From the NCBI GenBank assembly GCA_017407225.1, contig JAFQWY010000189.1, forward strand, positions 1 through 34,071: 34,071 bases of DNA, in the 5' to 3' direction. The position numbers were made by a program, and so were the translations under genes. Below are positions 22,755 to 30,665 of this stretch, piece by piece. The notes under the pieces were generated by a model. It did not search any database, had not been told where the DNA came from, and saw only the letters and a program-made list of their open reading frames with translations. Source of the stretch: Clostridia bacterium. GTDB lineage: Bacteria; Bacillota; Clostridia; Oscillospirales; CAG-272. The stretch's first letter is position 1. Every line of letters begins with the position of its first letter.

Positions 22755-24353
22755 ATGTACATAGACAACAAAATCTACATGGGTCTCGCAGACACCGCCG
22801 AAAAAGAGCGGGTCTGGATGCACCTCAACCAGTGCAACCGCCACGGTCTCATCGCCGGCGCATCCGGTACCGGCAAAACCATCACTATGAAATGCATGGC
22901 GGAATCCTTCTCCGCAGCCGGCGTTCCCGTGTTCATGTGCGATGTCAAGGGCGACGTGTCCGGTATGGCGGAACCCGGTGCGGACAACAGCGGTATGCAG
23001 AAGCGCATCGACAAATTCGGCATCCGCGACACCTTCACCTACCGCGGTTATCCCGTCACCTTCTGGGATATCTACGGTGAAGGCGGGCACCCCATCCGCA
23101 CCACGGTCTCCGATATGGGTCCCGATATCCTTGCCCGGATTCTGGGCCTGACAGAAATTCAGGAAGGCGTTCTCAATATCATCTTCCGCATCGCCGACGA
23201 ACATGGGCTCAAGCTCCTCGACATGAAGGACCTGCGTGCCATGATCAAGCACGTAACCGAAAACCGCGCCGAATATTCTCTGGAATACGGCAACATGGCG
23301 GCTCAGTCCATCGGCGCCATCAACCGTGCCCTCATCCCGCTGGAAGATGAAGGTGCCGACCGCTTCTTCGGCGAACCCATGCTGAACATCATGGACTGGA
23401 TCCGCACCGAATCCGACGGACGGGGTATGATCAACATCCTCCACGCCGCGGAAACCATCAAGTATCCCCAGCTCTACGCCGCATTCCTGCTGTGGATGAT
23501 GGCGGAGCTGTTTGAAAACCTCCCGGAAGTGGGCGACGCCGACAAACCGAAGATGGTATTCTTCTTCGATGAAGCACACCTCCTCTTTGACGACGCTCCC
23601 AAAGCGCTGGTTCAGAAGATCGAGCAGGTGGTCAAGCTGATCCGCTCCAAGGGCGTGGGCATCTACTTCGTCACCCAGTCCCCCTCCGATATCCCCGATG
23701 CCGTTCTGGCACAGCTCTCCAACCGGGTTCAGCACGCACTCCGCGCCTATACTCCCGCCGAGCAGAAGGCAGTACGCACCGCGGCAAAGACCTTCCGTCC
23801 CAACCCCGCCTTCGATACCGAAGATGTCATCATGATGCTGGGTACCGGTGAGGCGCTGACCTCCTTCCTTGATGAAGAAGGCATCCCCCAGATCGTACAG
23901 AAAACCGCCATCATCTGCCCCGAATCCCTCATGGCTCCCTGCACCGAGGATACCCGCCGTCTGGTAATGCGGAATTCCCCCATGGGTGCAAAGTACGACA
24001 CTCCCGTGGACAATGTGAGTGCATTTGAAATTCTGGAAGAAGAAGCCGCCGAAAAAGCCGAAGCCGAAAAACTTGCCGCCGAAAGAGCCGCACTGGAAAA
24101 GGAAAAAGCGGAATGGGAAGCCGCAAAGCTGAAGGAAGAAGAGGAACGGAAGAAGGCCGAAGAAAAGGAAGCCGCACGTCTCCAGAAGGAAAAGGAAAAA
24201 GAAGAAGCTGCAAAGAAGAAGCAGGAAGAAAAAGAAGAAAAGGAAAAGAAGAAGCGCACCGACCGCATCATGTCCAAGATCGAGACTCAGATCATCTCTG
24301 CAGGCGGTCAGCTCCTCAAGCGCGGTCTTCTGGGCATCCTGAAGCTGAAATAA
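22755..24353 (+). CDS. HerA-like P-loop ATPase (DUF853/YjgR family)
   Basis: A 532-aa ATPase of the HerA/FtsK superfamily, DUF853 branch (E. coli YjgR type). Walker A is GASGTGKT (residues 35-42). Walker B is KMVFFFDEAHLLF (266-278) with the DEAH acidic pair. A sensor-like FVTQSPSDIPD follows (305-315), then a conserved LSNRVQHALRAYTPAEQKAV stretch. The C-terminal QLLKRGLLGIL is also a family mark. Between about 428 and 500 it carries a highly charged Glu/Lys/Ala coiled coil, longer than I expect for YjgR. HerA relatives pump or translocate DNA, or pair with nucleases in repair and defence; for this branch the role is unsettled. AGGAG lies about 10 nt before the ATG. The SLH gene follows 10 nt after the stop. 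Confidence 0.9.
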   Translation: MYIDNKIYMGLADTAEKERVWMHLNQCNRHGLIAGASGTGKTITMKCMAESFSAAGVPVFMCDVKGDVSGMAEPGADNSGMQKRIDKFGIRDTFTYRGYPVTFWDIYGEGGHPIRTTVSDMGPDILARILGLTEIQEGVLNIIFRIADEHGLKLLDMKDLRAMIKHVTENRAEYSLEYGNMAAQSIGAINRALIPLEDEGADRFFGEPMLNIMDWIRTESDGRGMINILHAAETIKYPQLYAAFLLWMMAELFENLPEVGDADKPKMVFFFDEAHLLFDDAPKALVQKIEQVVKLIRSKGVGIYFVTQSPSDIPDAVLAQLSNRVQHALRAYTPAEQKAVRTAAKTFRPNPAFDTEDVIMMLGTGEALTSFLDEEGIPQIVQKTAIICPESLMAPCTEDTRRLVMRNSPMGAKYDTPVDNVSAFEILEEEAAEKAEAEKLAAERAALEKEKAEWEAAKLKEEEERKKAEEKEAARLQKEKEKEEAAKKKQEEKEEKEKKKRTDRIMSKIETQIISAGGQLLKRGLLGILKLK

Positions 24354-24363
24354 AGGAAACCTT

Positions 24364-25962
24364 ATGAATAAAACCATTCTCAGACGGAGTGCTGCGATTC
24401 TGACCGCTGTGCTCCTCGCTCTCCCCGTCTGTGCCGCAGACTACAGGGATCAGTTCACCGACGTAGCCAAGACCGCGTGGTACTACAATGATGTGGCCGA
24501 TGCTTACGCCAACGGACTGATCAGCGGCAAATCCGACACCGAATTCAAACCCGACGGCACTCTGACCGTTGCGGAGGCCGTAAAGCTGGCGGTGGTATGC
24601 CACCAGACTCTGGTTTCCGGCAAGGTAAGCCAGCTGTCCGCATCCGGTGAAAACTGGTACGATCCCTACGTAACCTACGCCAAGGACAACGGCATCGTCA
24701 CCGAGGATGAAGACTACACCGCTCCCGCCACCCGCGGCAAGATTGCGGTTCTGTTCTCCCGCGCCATGATTTCCTCCGGCACCGACTGTCCCGAAGTGAA
24801 TCCCATCGCATTCGGCAATCTCGCCGATGTACCCATTGACGCATGGTATGCCGGTGCGGTCTACCGTCTCTACCGCTGGGGAATTCTCACCGGCGACGGC
24901 ACCTCCGTGAAGCCCGAATCCCCCGTGAAGCGGAGCGAGATTTCCGCCGTCGTCATGCGCATGATCGATGCTTCCCGGCGCACGGATCTTGATGCGGACA
25001 ACGGCGAAAAGCTGCCCCAGTCATCCGTAACCGCACCGCCGGAAGATACCGCAGAATCCGGCACCGCTGCTCCCGATGTTCTGTCCTCCCTGACCCTTTA
25101 TGCAGGTTCCGCCGACAAAAAAGCCTTCACCGGCATCACGGGTGCGGCAGGTGATTTCGCAGTCACCGACGGAACGGTCTTCCAGAACGCCTCCTATTCC
25201 ATGGATCTGCTCAACGACCTCATTCTGGAAAACGACAATATCTCCTTCCGTCTGTACAAAGACTGCGGCTACGAAGCCCTTGGCATCGTCCGGGGCTGGC
25301 TCAACGAAGCGGCACGAGGATGCAACGGCTCTGTTGTGCACGAACGGAACGACGTTTACGCCGACATCAATTCCCTCTTCAAAATCTGGATTGACGACAC
25401 ACGGATTCCCATCAACGAAATGTGGTATGCCGATCACGGGGACTACACCACCTACGCCTTCTATTTCGACCGGTATCTGACTCCCGAAGAAGTGGAAAGC
25501 GTCCGCTTCCTGTGCGGCAGAGTGGATGTAAGCACATTGGAAGCCTACGGAATGCAGTCCCTGAGCTATCTGGCGGACAACGCAGAAGAGCTGACTACAC
25601 CTCCCGTGGAAGAAAGTCTTGGAAATCTGGGAGGATCCGGTGATGTGACTCCCGGTGAATCGGACAGTTTCGGTGACACCGCTGCCTACGACGCCTCCAT
25701 GAAGGAAGCGAAAAACGGCGCGGAAATCCTGTACGAATACAACACCGCCCGCTGTACCATCCTGTACGGCAGACGTATGTACGGTTCCACTGCCGACGAC
25801 TACCGGCTCCTGTTCATCTTCCCGGACGGCACGGTACAGAATATCGCCTATGTGAAGCTGGATTCCATCCGCATCAATAACAACGGCGACGTCCTCTACT
25901 ACGCCATCGACGGTCCCGACGGCCGCATCATCCAATACGGCGTCAACTTCGGAGGACGGTAA
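24364..25962 (+). CDS. secreted SLH-domain surface protein
   Basis: A 532-aa exported protein. Residues 1-25 form a signal peptide (MNKTILRRSAAILTAVLLAL, then PVCAA). Three S-layer homology repeats follow at about 29-80 (FTDVAKTAWYYNDVADAYAN), 96-136 (WYDPYVTYAKDNGIV) and 150-203 (FGNLADVPIDAWYAGAVYRL). Three SLH units bind secondary cell-wall polymer and hold proteins on the surface. A Ser/Pro/Glu linker (about 205-240) leads to a 290-residue region of unknown fold with YMDLLNDLI-like and FYFDRYLTPEEVESVRFL segments, then a C-terminal beta-rich part (YRLLFIFPDGTVQNIAYVKL). The function of that part is not recognised. AAAGGA precedes the ATG, and the gene starts 10 nt after the HerA-like gene, so the two are probably co-transcribed. 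Confidence 0.88.
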   Translation: MNKTILRRSAAILTAVLLALPVCAADYRDQFTDVAKTAWYYNDVADAYANGLISGKSDTEFKPDGTLTVAEAVKLAVVCHQTLVSGKVSQLSASGENWYDPYVTYAKDNGIVTEDEDYTAPATRGKIAVLFSRAMISSGTDCPEVNPIAFGNLADVPIDAWYAGAVYRLYRWGILTGDGTSVKPESPVKRSEISAVVMRMIDASRRTDLDADNGEKLPQSSVTAPPEDTAESGTAAPDVLSSLTLYAGSADKKAFTGITGAAGDFAVTDGTVFQNASYSMDLLNDLILENDNISFRLYKDCGYEALGIVRGWLNEAARGCNGSVVHERNDVYADINSLFKIWIDDTRIPINEMWYADHGDYTTYAFYFDRYLTPEEVESVRFLCGRVDVSTLEAYGMQSLSYLADNAEELTTPPVEESLGNLGGSGDVTPGESDSFGDTAAYDASMKEAKNGAEILYEYNTARCTILYGRRMYGSTADDYRLLFIFPDGTVQNIAYVKLDSIRINNNGDVLYYAIDGPDGRIIQYGVNFGGR

Positions 25963-25963
25963 T

Positions 25964-25979
25964 GCGGGGCAGCCCCCGC
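25964..25979. repeat. short GC hairpin after the SLH gene
   Basis: GCGGGG-CAGC-CCCCGC begins 2 nt after the stop codon. No T-run follows. The next 110 nt hold no gene and show only a pyrimidine-rich stretch before the shared terminator at 26090. Confidence 0.55.
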
Positions 25980-26089
25980 GGGCATGACTCGGCGTACCTG
26001 AAGCTGCGGTTTATGCCAAATCCCACGACCTTCCGCTGCGCTGATTGATGCGCGATTGCTGAGGTTCCCCTCCCCCCAAAAACAAAAAT

Positions 26090-26147
26090 GCACCCTTTGT
26101 CAGCTGATATGATTCATGAAATCATATGCGCTGACAGGGGTGCTTTT
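26090..26147. terminator. bidirectional terminator between the SLH and asparaginase genes
   Basis: GCACCC, TGTCAGC and ATATGATT pair with AATCATAT, GCTGACA and GGGTGC, giving a long interrupted stem with loop CATG. TTTT follows on the plus strand, and ATTTTTGTTTTT on the minus strand. It suits the convergent arrangement of the two genes. Confidence 0.92.
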
Positions 26148-26171
26148 CTGTTTGGCTGCGTATTTTCCCGC

Positions 26172-27194
26172 TCACCACTCCGCCTCCGCGCGCTTGGAGA
26201 ACAGGGTATCGTGATTGATGCAGGTATAAAACTTCCGGCGGATCCGGTCGTAGTCGGTGAGCCCCAGGCCGAGAATCCACATCAGCTTGGTGATGGCGGC
26301 TTCAAAGGTCATATCGTAGGCTTCCATGAGCTTGAACTCCTCCTTGACCTTTCTTCCCACCTCGTAGACGGTCATGTGGCTTCCCTCGTTGGCAACCTGC
26401 GTAGTCATCACCACGAACTTGCTCTTGTCCGCCCATTTTTCCATCTCGGAGCGGAAGACTTCCAGGAGAGTCTGGGGAATGCCGCCCACGCCGAAGCTTT
26501 CGATGACGATGCAGTCGTTGTGCTCGAACAGGTAGGACAGGATATCCGGCTTCATGCCCGGGATCAGCTTCAGGGTGCAGACGCTTTCCTTCATGTCATA
26601 ATAAAAATGCACATCTCCCTGCAGGGGAATTTCCGGCAGATAGCGGATAATCATACCGTCCTGAATCACCGCCGGGAAGGGATAATTCAGACTGGAGAAG
26701 GCGTTGAAGCTCTTGGCTCTCTCTTTTCTGGCTCTGGTTCCCACAATAACCTTGCCGTCAAAGACGATGTTCACGTTCTGGGATCCGTCATCCGCGGCGT
26801 AAATAAAGCTGTCCAGCAGATTGGACTTGGCGTCGGTCACGTCCATGTTGATGGGCTTCTGCGCGCCGGTGACCACGATGGGCTTGGCGGAGTTCTGGAT
26901 CATGTAGCTCAGCGCCGCCGCCGTGTATGCCAGCGTATCCGTGCCGTGGCAGATCACGAATCCGTCGTATTTATAATAGTTTTCCTCCACGGCGTGAACC
27001 ATCAGCTTCCAGTGCTCCGGTGTCACATTGGTGGAGTCCAGATTGCACACCTGCATGGTATGAACCTCGCACACATCCTTCACCGCCGGGATATGGGACA
27101 GAATATCCGCCGGAGTCAGTCCCGGTGCCAGTCCGTCCTCGGTCTGCAGGGATGCGATGGTTCCGCCCGTGCCGATCATCAGAATTTTCTTCAT
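26172..27194 (-). CDS. L-asparaginase, type I (AnsA-like, cytoplasmic)
   Basis: A 340-aa amidohydrolase that converts asparagine to aspartate and ammonia. The first catalytic threonine lies in TGGTIAS near the N-terminus (Thr12). The second motif HGTDT is at residues 83-87, with the Thr-Asp pair at 85-86. VTGAQKP and NVNIVFDGKVIVGTRARKER carry the other conserved elements, including the supporting lysine region. There is no signal peptide, and the length fits cytoplasmic type I enzymes. GGAGA lies upstream of the ATG at 27194, and the gene has its own promoter and a strong terminator. It is divergent from the aldo/keto reductase gene. Confidence 0.94.
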   Translation of the reverse strand: MKKILMIGTGGTIASLQTEDGLAPGLTPADILSHIPAVKDVCEVHTMQVCNLDSTNVTPEHWKLMVHAVEENYYKYDGFVICHGTDTLAYTAAALSYMIQNSAKPIVVTGAQKPINMDVTDAKSNLLDSFIYAADDGSQNVNIVFDGKVIVGTRARKERAKSFNAFSSLNYPFPAVIQDGMIIRYLPEIPLQGDVHFYYDMKESVCTLKLIPGMKPDILSYLFEHNDCIVIESFGVGGIPQTLLEVFRSEMEKWADKSKFVVMTTQVANEGSHMTVYEVGRKVKEEFKLMEAYDMTFEAAITKLMWILGLGLTDYDRIRRKFYTCINHDTLFSKRAEAEW

Positions 27195-27221
27195 ATCGTT
27201 CTCCGTATCCGTTTTTTCTAT

Positions 27222-27250
27222 AGTATAGCAGATTTTGATGAAAAAATCAA
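27222..27250 (-). promoter_or_regulatory. promoter for the asparaginase gene
   Basis: Minus-strand TTGATT (27250-27245), 17 bp, TATACT (27227-27222), about 28 nt before the start codon. Confidence 0.78.
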
Positions 27251-27270
27251 CAACACATGACGATTGTGCA

Positions 27271-27299
27271 TTGACATTATTAAAGTTCCATGGTATAAT
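27271..27299 (+). promoter_or_regulatory. perfect-consensus promoter for the aldo/keto reductase gene
   Basis: TTGACA (27271-27276), 17 bp, TATAAT (27294-27299). Transcription would start near 27306, so the in-frame upstream start at 27235 cannot be used and the ATG at 27334 is right. Confidence 0.88.
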
Positions 27300-27333
27300 T
27301 TTTAATAATTACACCCGAAAGGATGATACACAA

Positions 27334-28467
27334 ATGAATTACCGCGAATTCGGCAAGACCGGCGAAAAAATCTCCGCACTCGGCTTCGGCTGCATGCGCT
27401 TCCCCGAATACAAGAAGGACGAAAAGAACTACGTCGATCAGGACAAGGTTGACGAAATGATCGCATACGCCTACGAAAACGGCGTGAACTACTTCGACAC
27501 CGCACCTTACTACTGCAATTCGGGCAGTGAAGCGGCTCTCGGCCACGCTGTGAAGAACTTCCGCGACAAGATCCTCATCTCCACCAAATGTCCCATGGAC
27601 AAGGGTATGGGTCAGGACGGCTACCGCAAGCATCTGGAACGCTCCCTCACCCGTCTGGGCACCGACCACATCGACTTCTACCACTTCTGGGGCATCAACC
27701 GCGGCACCTTCAACGATCTGATTCTGGCAGAAGGTCTGCTGGAAGCCGCACAGAAGGCAAAGGAAGAAGGCCTGATCCGCCACATTTCCTTCTCCTTCCA
27801 CGACCATCCCTCCGCAATCCAGCACATCGTTGACACAGCGGAAGAACGGGGCGTGAAGATGGAATCCATGCTGTGCCAGTATAATCTCCTGGACCGTGCC
27901 AACGAAGAAATGATCAGATACGTGAACGAAAAGGGTCTGGGCACCGTAGCAATGGGTCCTGTGGGCGGCGGACGTCTGGCGGCTCCCACCGATCTGTATG
28001 CAAAGCTCACCGGCAAGGCATCCATCGCAACCTACGAGCTGGCATTCAAGTTCTGTCTGGGCAACCCCAACCTGAACTGCGCCCTCTCCGGCATGCAGAA
28101 TCTGGACATGGTACAGAAGAACATCAAAGTTGCTTCCGACGACACCGCTTTCTCCGCGGAAGAATGGGAACAGCTGGGCGTGGCAATGGAAGAAATCAAG
28201 AAGTTCTCCGAGTTGTACTGCACCGGATGCAAGTACTGCCAGCCCTGCCCCGTTGAGATCAACATCCCCCGTATCTTCGAAATCTGGACCTACTACAACG
28301 TATACGGTCTGAAGGATCACGCGAAAAACATGATGCGCGACTACATCCGCCACGGCGGCAAGACCTTCGCAGACTGCAAGCAGTGCGGTCTCTGCGAAAA
28401 GAAGTGCCCCCAGCATCTGGCCATCCGCGAAAATCTGGAAAAGGTCTGCAAGATCCTCGCCGAATAA
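27334..28467 (+). CDS. aldo/keto reductase with C-terminal 4Fe-4S motifs
   Basis: A 377-aa oxidoreductase. Residues 1-280 form the AKR barrel. The start MNYREFGKTGEKISALGFGC is typical, the catalytic Asp/Tyr lie in NYFDTAPYY, the Lys in LISTKCP and the His region in HIDFYHFWG. The C-terminal part has two cysteine clusters, CTGCKYCQPCP and CKQCGLCEKKCP, of the ferredoxin type, so the protein likely passes electrons between a flavin or pyridine cofactor and Fe-S centres. This fused layout is common in anaerobic Clostridia and archaea; the physiological substrate is usually unknown. The start has AAAGGA upstream, and a terminator lies 12 nt past the stop. Confidence 0.93.
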   Translation: MNYREFGKTGEKISALGFGCMRFPEYKKDEKNYVDQDKVDEMIAYAYENGVNYFDTAPYYCNSGSEAALGHAVKNFRDKILISTKCPMDKGMGQDGYRKHLERSLTRLGTDHIDFYHFWGINRGTFNDLILAEGLLEAAQKAKEEGLIRHISFSFHDHPSAIQHIVDTAEERGVKMESMLCQYNLLDRANEEMIRYVNEKGLGTVAMGPVGGGRLAAPTDLYAKLTGKASIATYELAFKFCLGNPNLNCALSGMQNLDMVQKNIKVASDDTAFSAEEWEQLGVAMEEIKKFSELYCTGCKYCQPCPVEINIPRIFEIWTYYNVYGLKDHAKNMMRDYIRHGGKTFADCKQCGLCEKKCPQHLAIRENLEKVCKILAE

Positions 28468-28479
28468 GCAAACATAATG

Positions 28480-28516
28480 AAATCCCCCGGTTCCACTTGG
28501 AATCAGGGGATTTTTT
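28480..28516 (+). terminator. intrinsic terminator of the aldo/keto reductase gene
   Basis: AAATCCCC and GTTCC pair with GGAAT and GGGGATTT around loop ACTT, followed by a T-run (28511-28516). The 3' arm AATCAGGGGATTT resembles AATCGGGGGATTT at 28611-28623, so part of the terminator is echoed in the repeat unit that follows. Confidence 0.88.
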
Positions 28517-28536
28517 GTGGGTATATGAAATTACCC

Positions 28537-28610
28537 TGGAGAATTTTCCGTAAGGGAAATTCTCGGGAGCGGGACGGTTATCCTGCATTTTCGACTGAGG
28601 TGTATTCCCG
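28537..28610. repeat. palindromic repeat, copy 1 (74 bp)
   Basis: By eye this is identical over 74 bp to copy 2 at 28638-28711. It begins with a hairpin, GGAGAATTTTCC-GTAA-GGGAAATTCTC. GGGAGCGGGACGG and a tail ending in GTGTATTCCCG follow. Flanking bases (TTACCC before this copy, TTACTT before the other) suggest that the original unit was somewhat longer. Confidence 0.88.
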
Positions 28611-28637
28611 AATCGGGGGATTTCTTTCGTTTTACTT

Positions 28638-28711
28638 TGGAGAATTTTCCGTAAGGGAAATTCTCGGGAGCGGGACGGTTATCCTGCATTTTCGACTGAG
28701 GTGTATTCCCG
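28638..28711. repeat. palindromic repeat, copy 2 (74 bp)
   Basis: Same sequence as copy 1, with an offset of exactly 101 bp. The 27 bp between the copies (28611-28637) begin AATCGGGGGATTT, like the terminator arm before copy 1, so the whole unit including that arm appears duplicated in tandem. This copy ends 1 nt before the stop codon of the minus-strand gene at 28713. The short minus-strand reading frames across the copies are repeats of one another and look non-coding. Confidence 0.88.
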
Positions 28712-28712
28712 C

Positions 28713-30647
28713 TCAGAAGTCCGGGTGCATCCGCTGGGAGAGGATGCTCATGCGGAACGCGCAGGGCCATGCCACCAGCCAGTCGTTGATGACGCCTTTT
28801 TCCCGGTCTTCAAACCCCCAGCGGCAGTGGAAATACGCCTCGTTCTGGCTTCCCACAGGACGGAGGAGATCGTGGATCTTCAGTTCCCCGTCGCCGATGA
28901 GCTGCATGACCGCTCTCTCCATCATCTCGCCCCGGGTCTTCCATCTCTCATCCCCGGTCAGCTCTGCCAGTTTGTACAGATAGGGCACCACCAGTCCGCC
29001 GTAGGGGTCGAGGTGATGGTGCTGTGCGGATACGGAGGTCAGACCCTTGAAGCATACCCCGTACTTCACCTTGTCGGAATCGGGTGCGTATACGGGATCG
29101 TAGTGGTACATCCAGGATGTGAAGTAGTACGCCGCCTTTTCCGCGCAGGTCAGGTAGTATTTCTCCCCGGTCAGCTGATACAGCAGAATGCCGCTGATAA
29201 TGAAAGGTGTGGAGGTTTCCTTGTCCACGCAGGTGGTGTCAAGGGCACCGGCCGTGCAGATGAACTTGTCCACATCCCGTTCCATATAGAACCGCAGTGC
29301 CTTGTCCGCCATGGCAAGGTATTTTTCTTCCTTTGTAATTTCGTACAGCTTGGCAAAGGCACAGATCACGAATCCGCCGATGGTGCCGCCGCCGTCGATG
29401 AGGGTGCCGTCCAGTCTCCACTGCTTGCCGAAGCCGTATTCGTCCGACCAGTTTTCAGCGAAGAAGTCGCACAGACCCTTGCCCGCCTCAAAATATGCCG
29501 GCTTGTCAATACCCAATTCGCAGAGGCGCACGTAGCACCGCAGGTATTCGTATGCCCCGTAGCCCATGTTGCAGGTGTCGGCCGTTGCGCCATCCAGGTT
29601 TTCAAAATCACGGAGCTGCGCCGCCAGAAGTCCGTTTTCCGCCGTACAGAGGGATGCCCGGGTATCCAGAATCTCCAGAGCGGTGTCAAGGCTTTCCCGG
29701 TTTCCGCGCTGTGCATAATCCTCGATAAGCATCCGTGAGAACAGGATATTCTGTCCGCACCACGCCAGCTCGAAGCAGGTGTCGCCCCGGTAAGCAAATC
29801 CGCCCTTTCCGTCCGGGAGGAATCCGATGATGAAGCCGCGGTGTCCCTTGTAGTCGGTGATGAGGCTCTTCGCAAAGGCAATGGAGCGGTCCCAGATCAC
29901 GTTGTCCGCGGGAACGATGAGATCGCTGTTGTCTCCCAGCATGGCGAGGGCTTCGTCGCAGAGATCCGCCGCACCGTAGTTGGCCCATCTGGGTCTGGAA
30001 ACGCAGATGCAGAATCCGGCATCAAAGCTTTCGCCGGGAGCCAGCTCGATCCATGTCTCGTAAGCCGGACCGTATTTGTCCCGGTTCACGTAGGTCACGG
30101 GGGACTCGATGACGGGATGAAGAATTTCCTGTGTGAAGGTGCCGTCCTCATTCTTCGTCAGACTGCAGGAGGACTGCAGGGACACATCACTTTCCCCGGA
30201 TGCGAAGAGGGCGCAGGCAAAATCGGCGTTTTCCGTCAGGGTGCAGGCGGGAAGGGAGGTGCGGTCATAGCCGAAAATCCACTTTTTCCCGTCACGGGTC
30301 AGTCCCTTGGGTTCGCCGCCCCGTCCGAATTCATTGCCGTTTGCACTGACGCAGGGGATCAGGTACCGCTCGGGCACGAAGCCGGTCTTCACCCGGAAAG
30401 ATGTCTGGATTTTTACAGCGTGAGATGCCGTGTTGATCCATGTACGGTGAAGATAGAACAGCCTGTCCGTCTTCTTCTCCGCCGTGAAGGTCACCCGGTT
30501 GTTCTCATCTTCAAATATGCCTTCCCCTGTCTGTGCAAGGGTGATTTCCTCACCGTTTTCGTACCGGTATACGGGAGCGAGCAGCCCGATGATGCCGTCG
30601 CCGGTCTGTGTAAATTCAAATTGTCCGTTGTTCATTGTAATTGTCAT
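28713..30647 (-). CDS. predicted six-hairpin (alpha/alpha-barrel) glycosidase-like protein, family unknown
   Basis: A 644-aa protein that I cannot place in a named family. The first 230 residues are beta-rich (YLHRTWINTASHAVKIQTSF, ETWIELAPGESFDAGFCICV), like the N-terminal sandwich of several carbohydrate enzymes. From about 250 on it is helical, with repeated aromatic/glycine-rich motifs (GYGAYEYLRCYVRLCELG, GGGTIGGFVICAFAKLYEIT, FIISGILLYQLTGEKYYLTC, HLDPYGGLVVPYLYKLAELT) as in six-hairpin glycosidases. There is no signal peptide. GGGAGG lies 5 nt before the ATG at 30647. It is third in an operon behind a GH2 enzyme (18-nt gap), which supports a glycan role. Hydrolase, lyase and phosphorylase are all possible; catalytic residues were not identified. 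Confidence 0.75.
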   Translation of the reverse strand: MTITMNNGQFEFTQTGDGIIGLLAPVYRYENGEEITLAQTGEGIFEDENNRVTFTAEKKTDRLFYLHRTWINTASHAVKIQTSFRVKTGFVPERYLIPCVSANGNEFGRGGEPKGLTRDGKKWIFGYDRTSLPACTLTENADFACALFASGESDVSLQSSCSLTKNEDGTFTQEILHPVIESPVTYVNRDKYGPAYETWIELAPGESFDAGFCICVSRPRWANYGAADLCDEALAMLGDNSDLIVPADNVIWDRSIAFAKSLITDYKGHRGFIIGFLPDGKGGFAYRGDTCFELAWCGQNILFSRMLIEDYAQRGNRESLDTALEILDTRASLCTAENGLLAAQLRDFENLDGATADTCNMGYGAYEYLRCYVRLCELGIDKPAYFEAGKGLCDFFAENWSDEYGFGKQWRLDGTLIDGGGTIGGFVICAFAKLYEITKEEKYLAMADKALRFYMERDVDKFICTAGALDTTCVDKETSTPFIISGILLYQLTGEKYYLTCAEKAAYYFTSWMYHYDPVYAPDSDKVKYGVCFKGLTSVSAQHHHLDPYGGLVVPYLYKLAELTGDERWKTRGEMMERAVMQLIGDGELKIHDLLRPVGSQNEAYFHCRWGFEDREKGVINDWLVAWPCAFRMSILSQRMHPDF

Positions 30648-30665
30648 AACTGCCTCCCTGCTGTC

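Noticed and set aside
22692..24377. 561-aa antisense frame with a phenylalanine/leucine-rich stretch
   Set aside because: The FFF/LLL runs are the reverse complement of the Glu/Lys coiled coil of the HerA-like protein, not a membrane protein.
28537..28711. CRISPR array
   Set aside because: Only two repeats, each 74 bp with an internal hairpin, and one 27-bp interval that itself resembles flanking sequence; no cas genes.
28531..28770. 79-aa minus-strand gene across the repeats
   Set aside because: The peptide simply contains the repeat twice and has no ribosome binding site or known motif.
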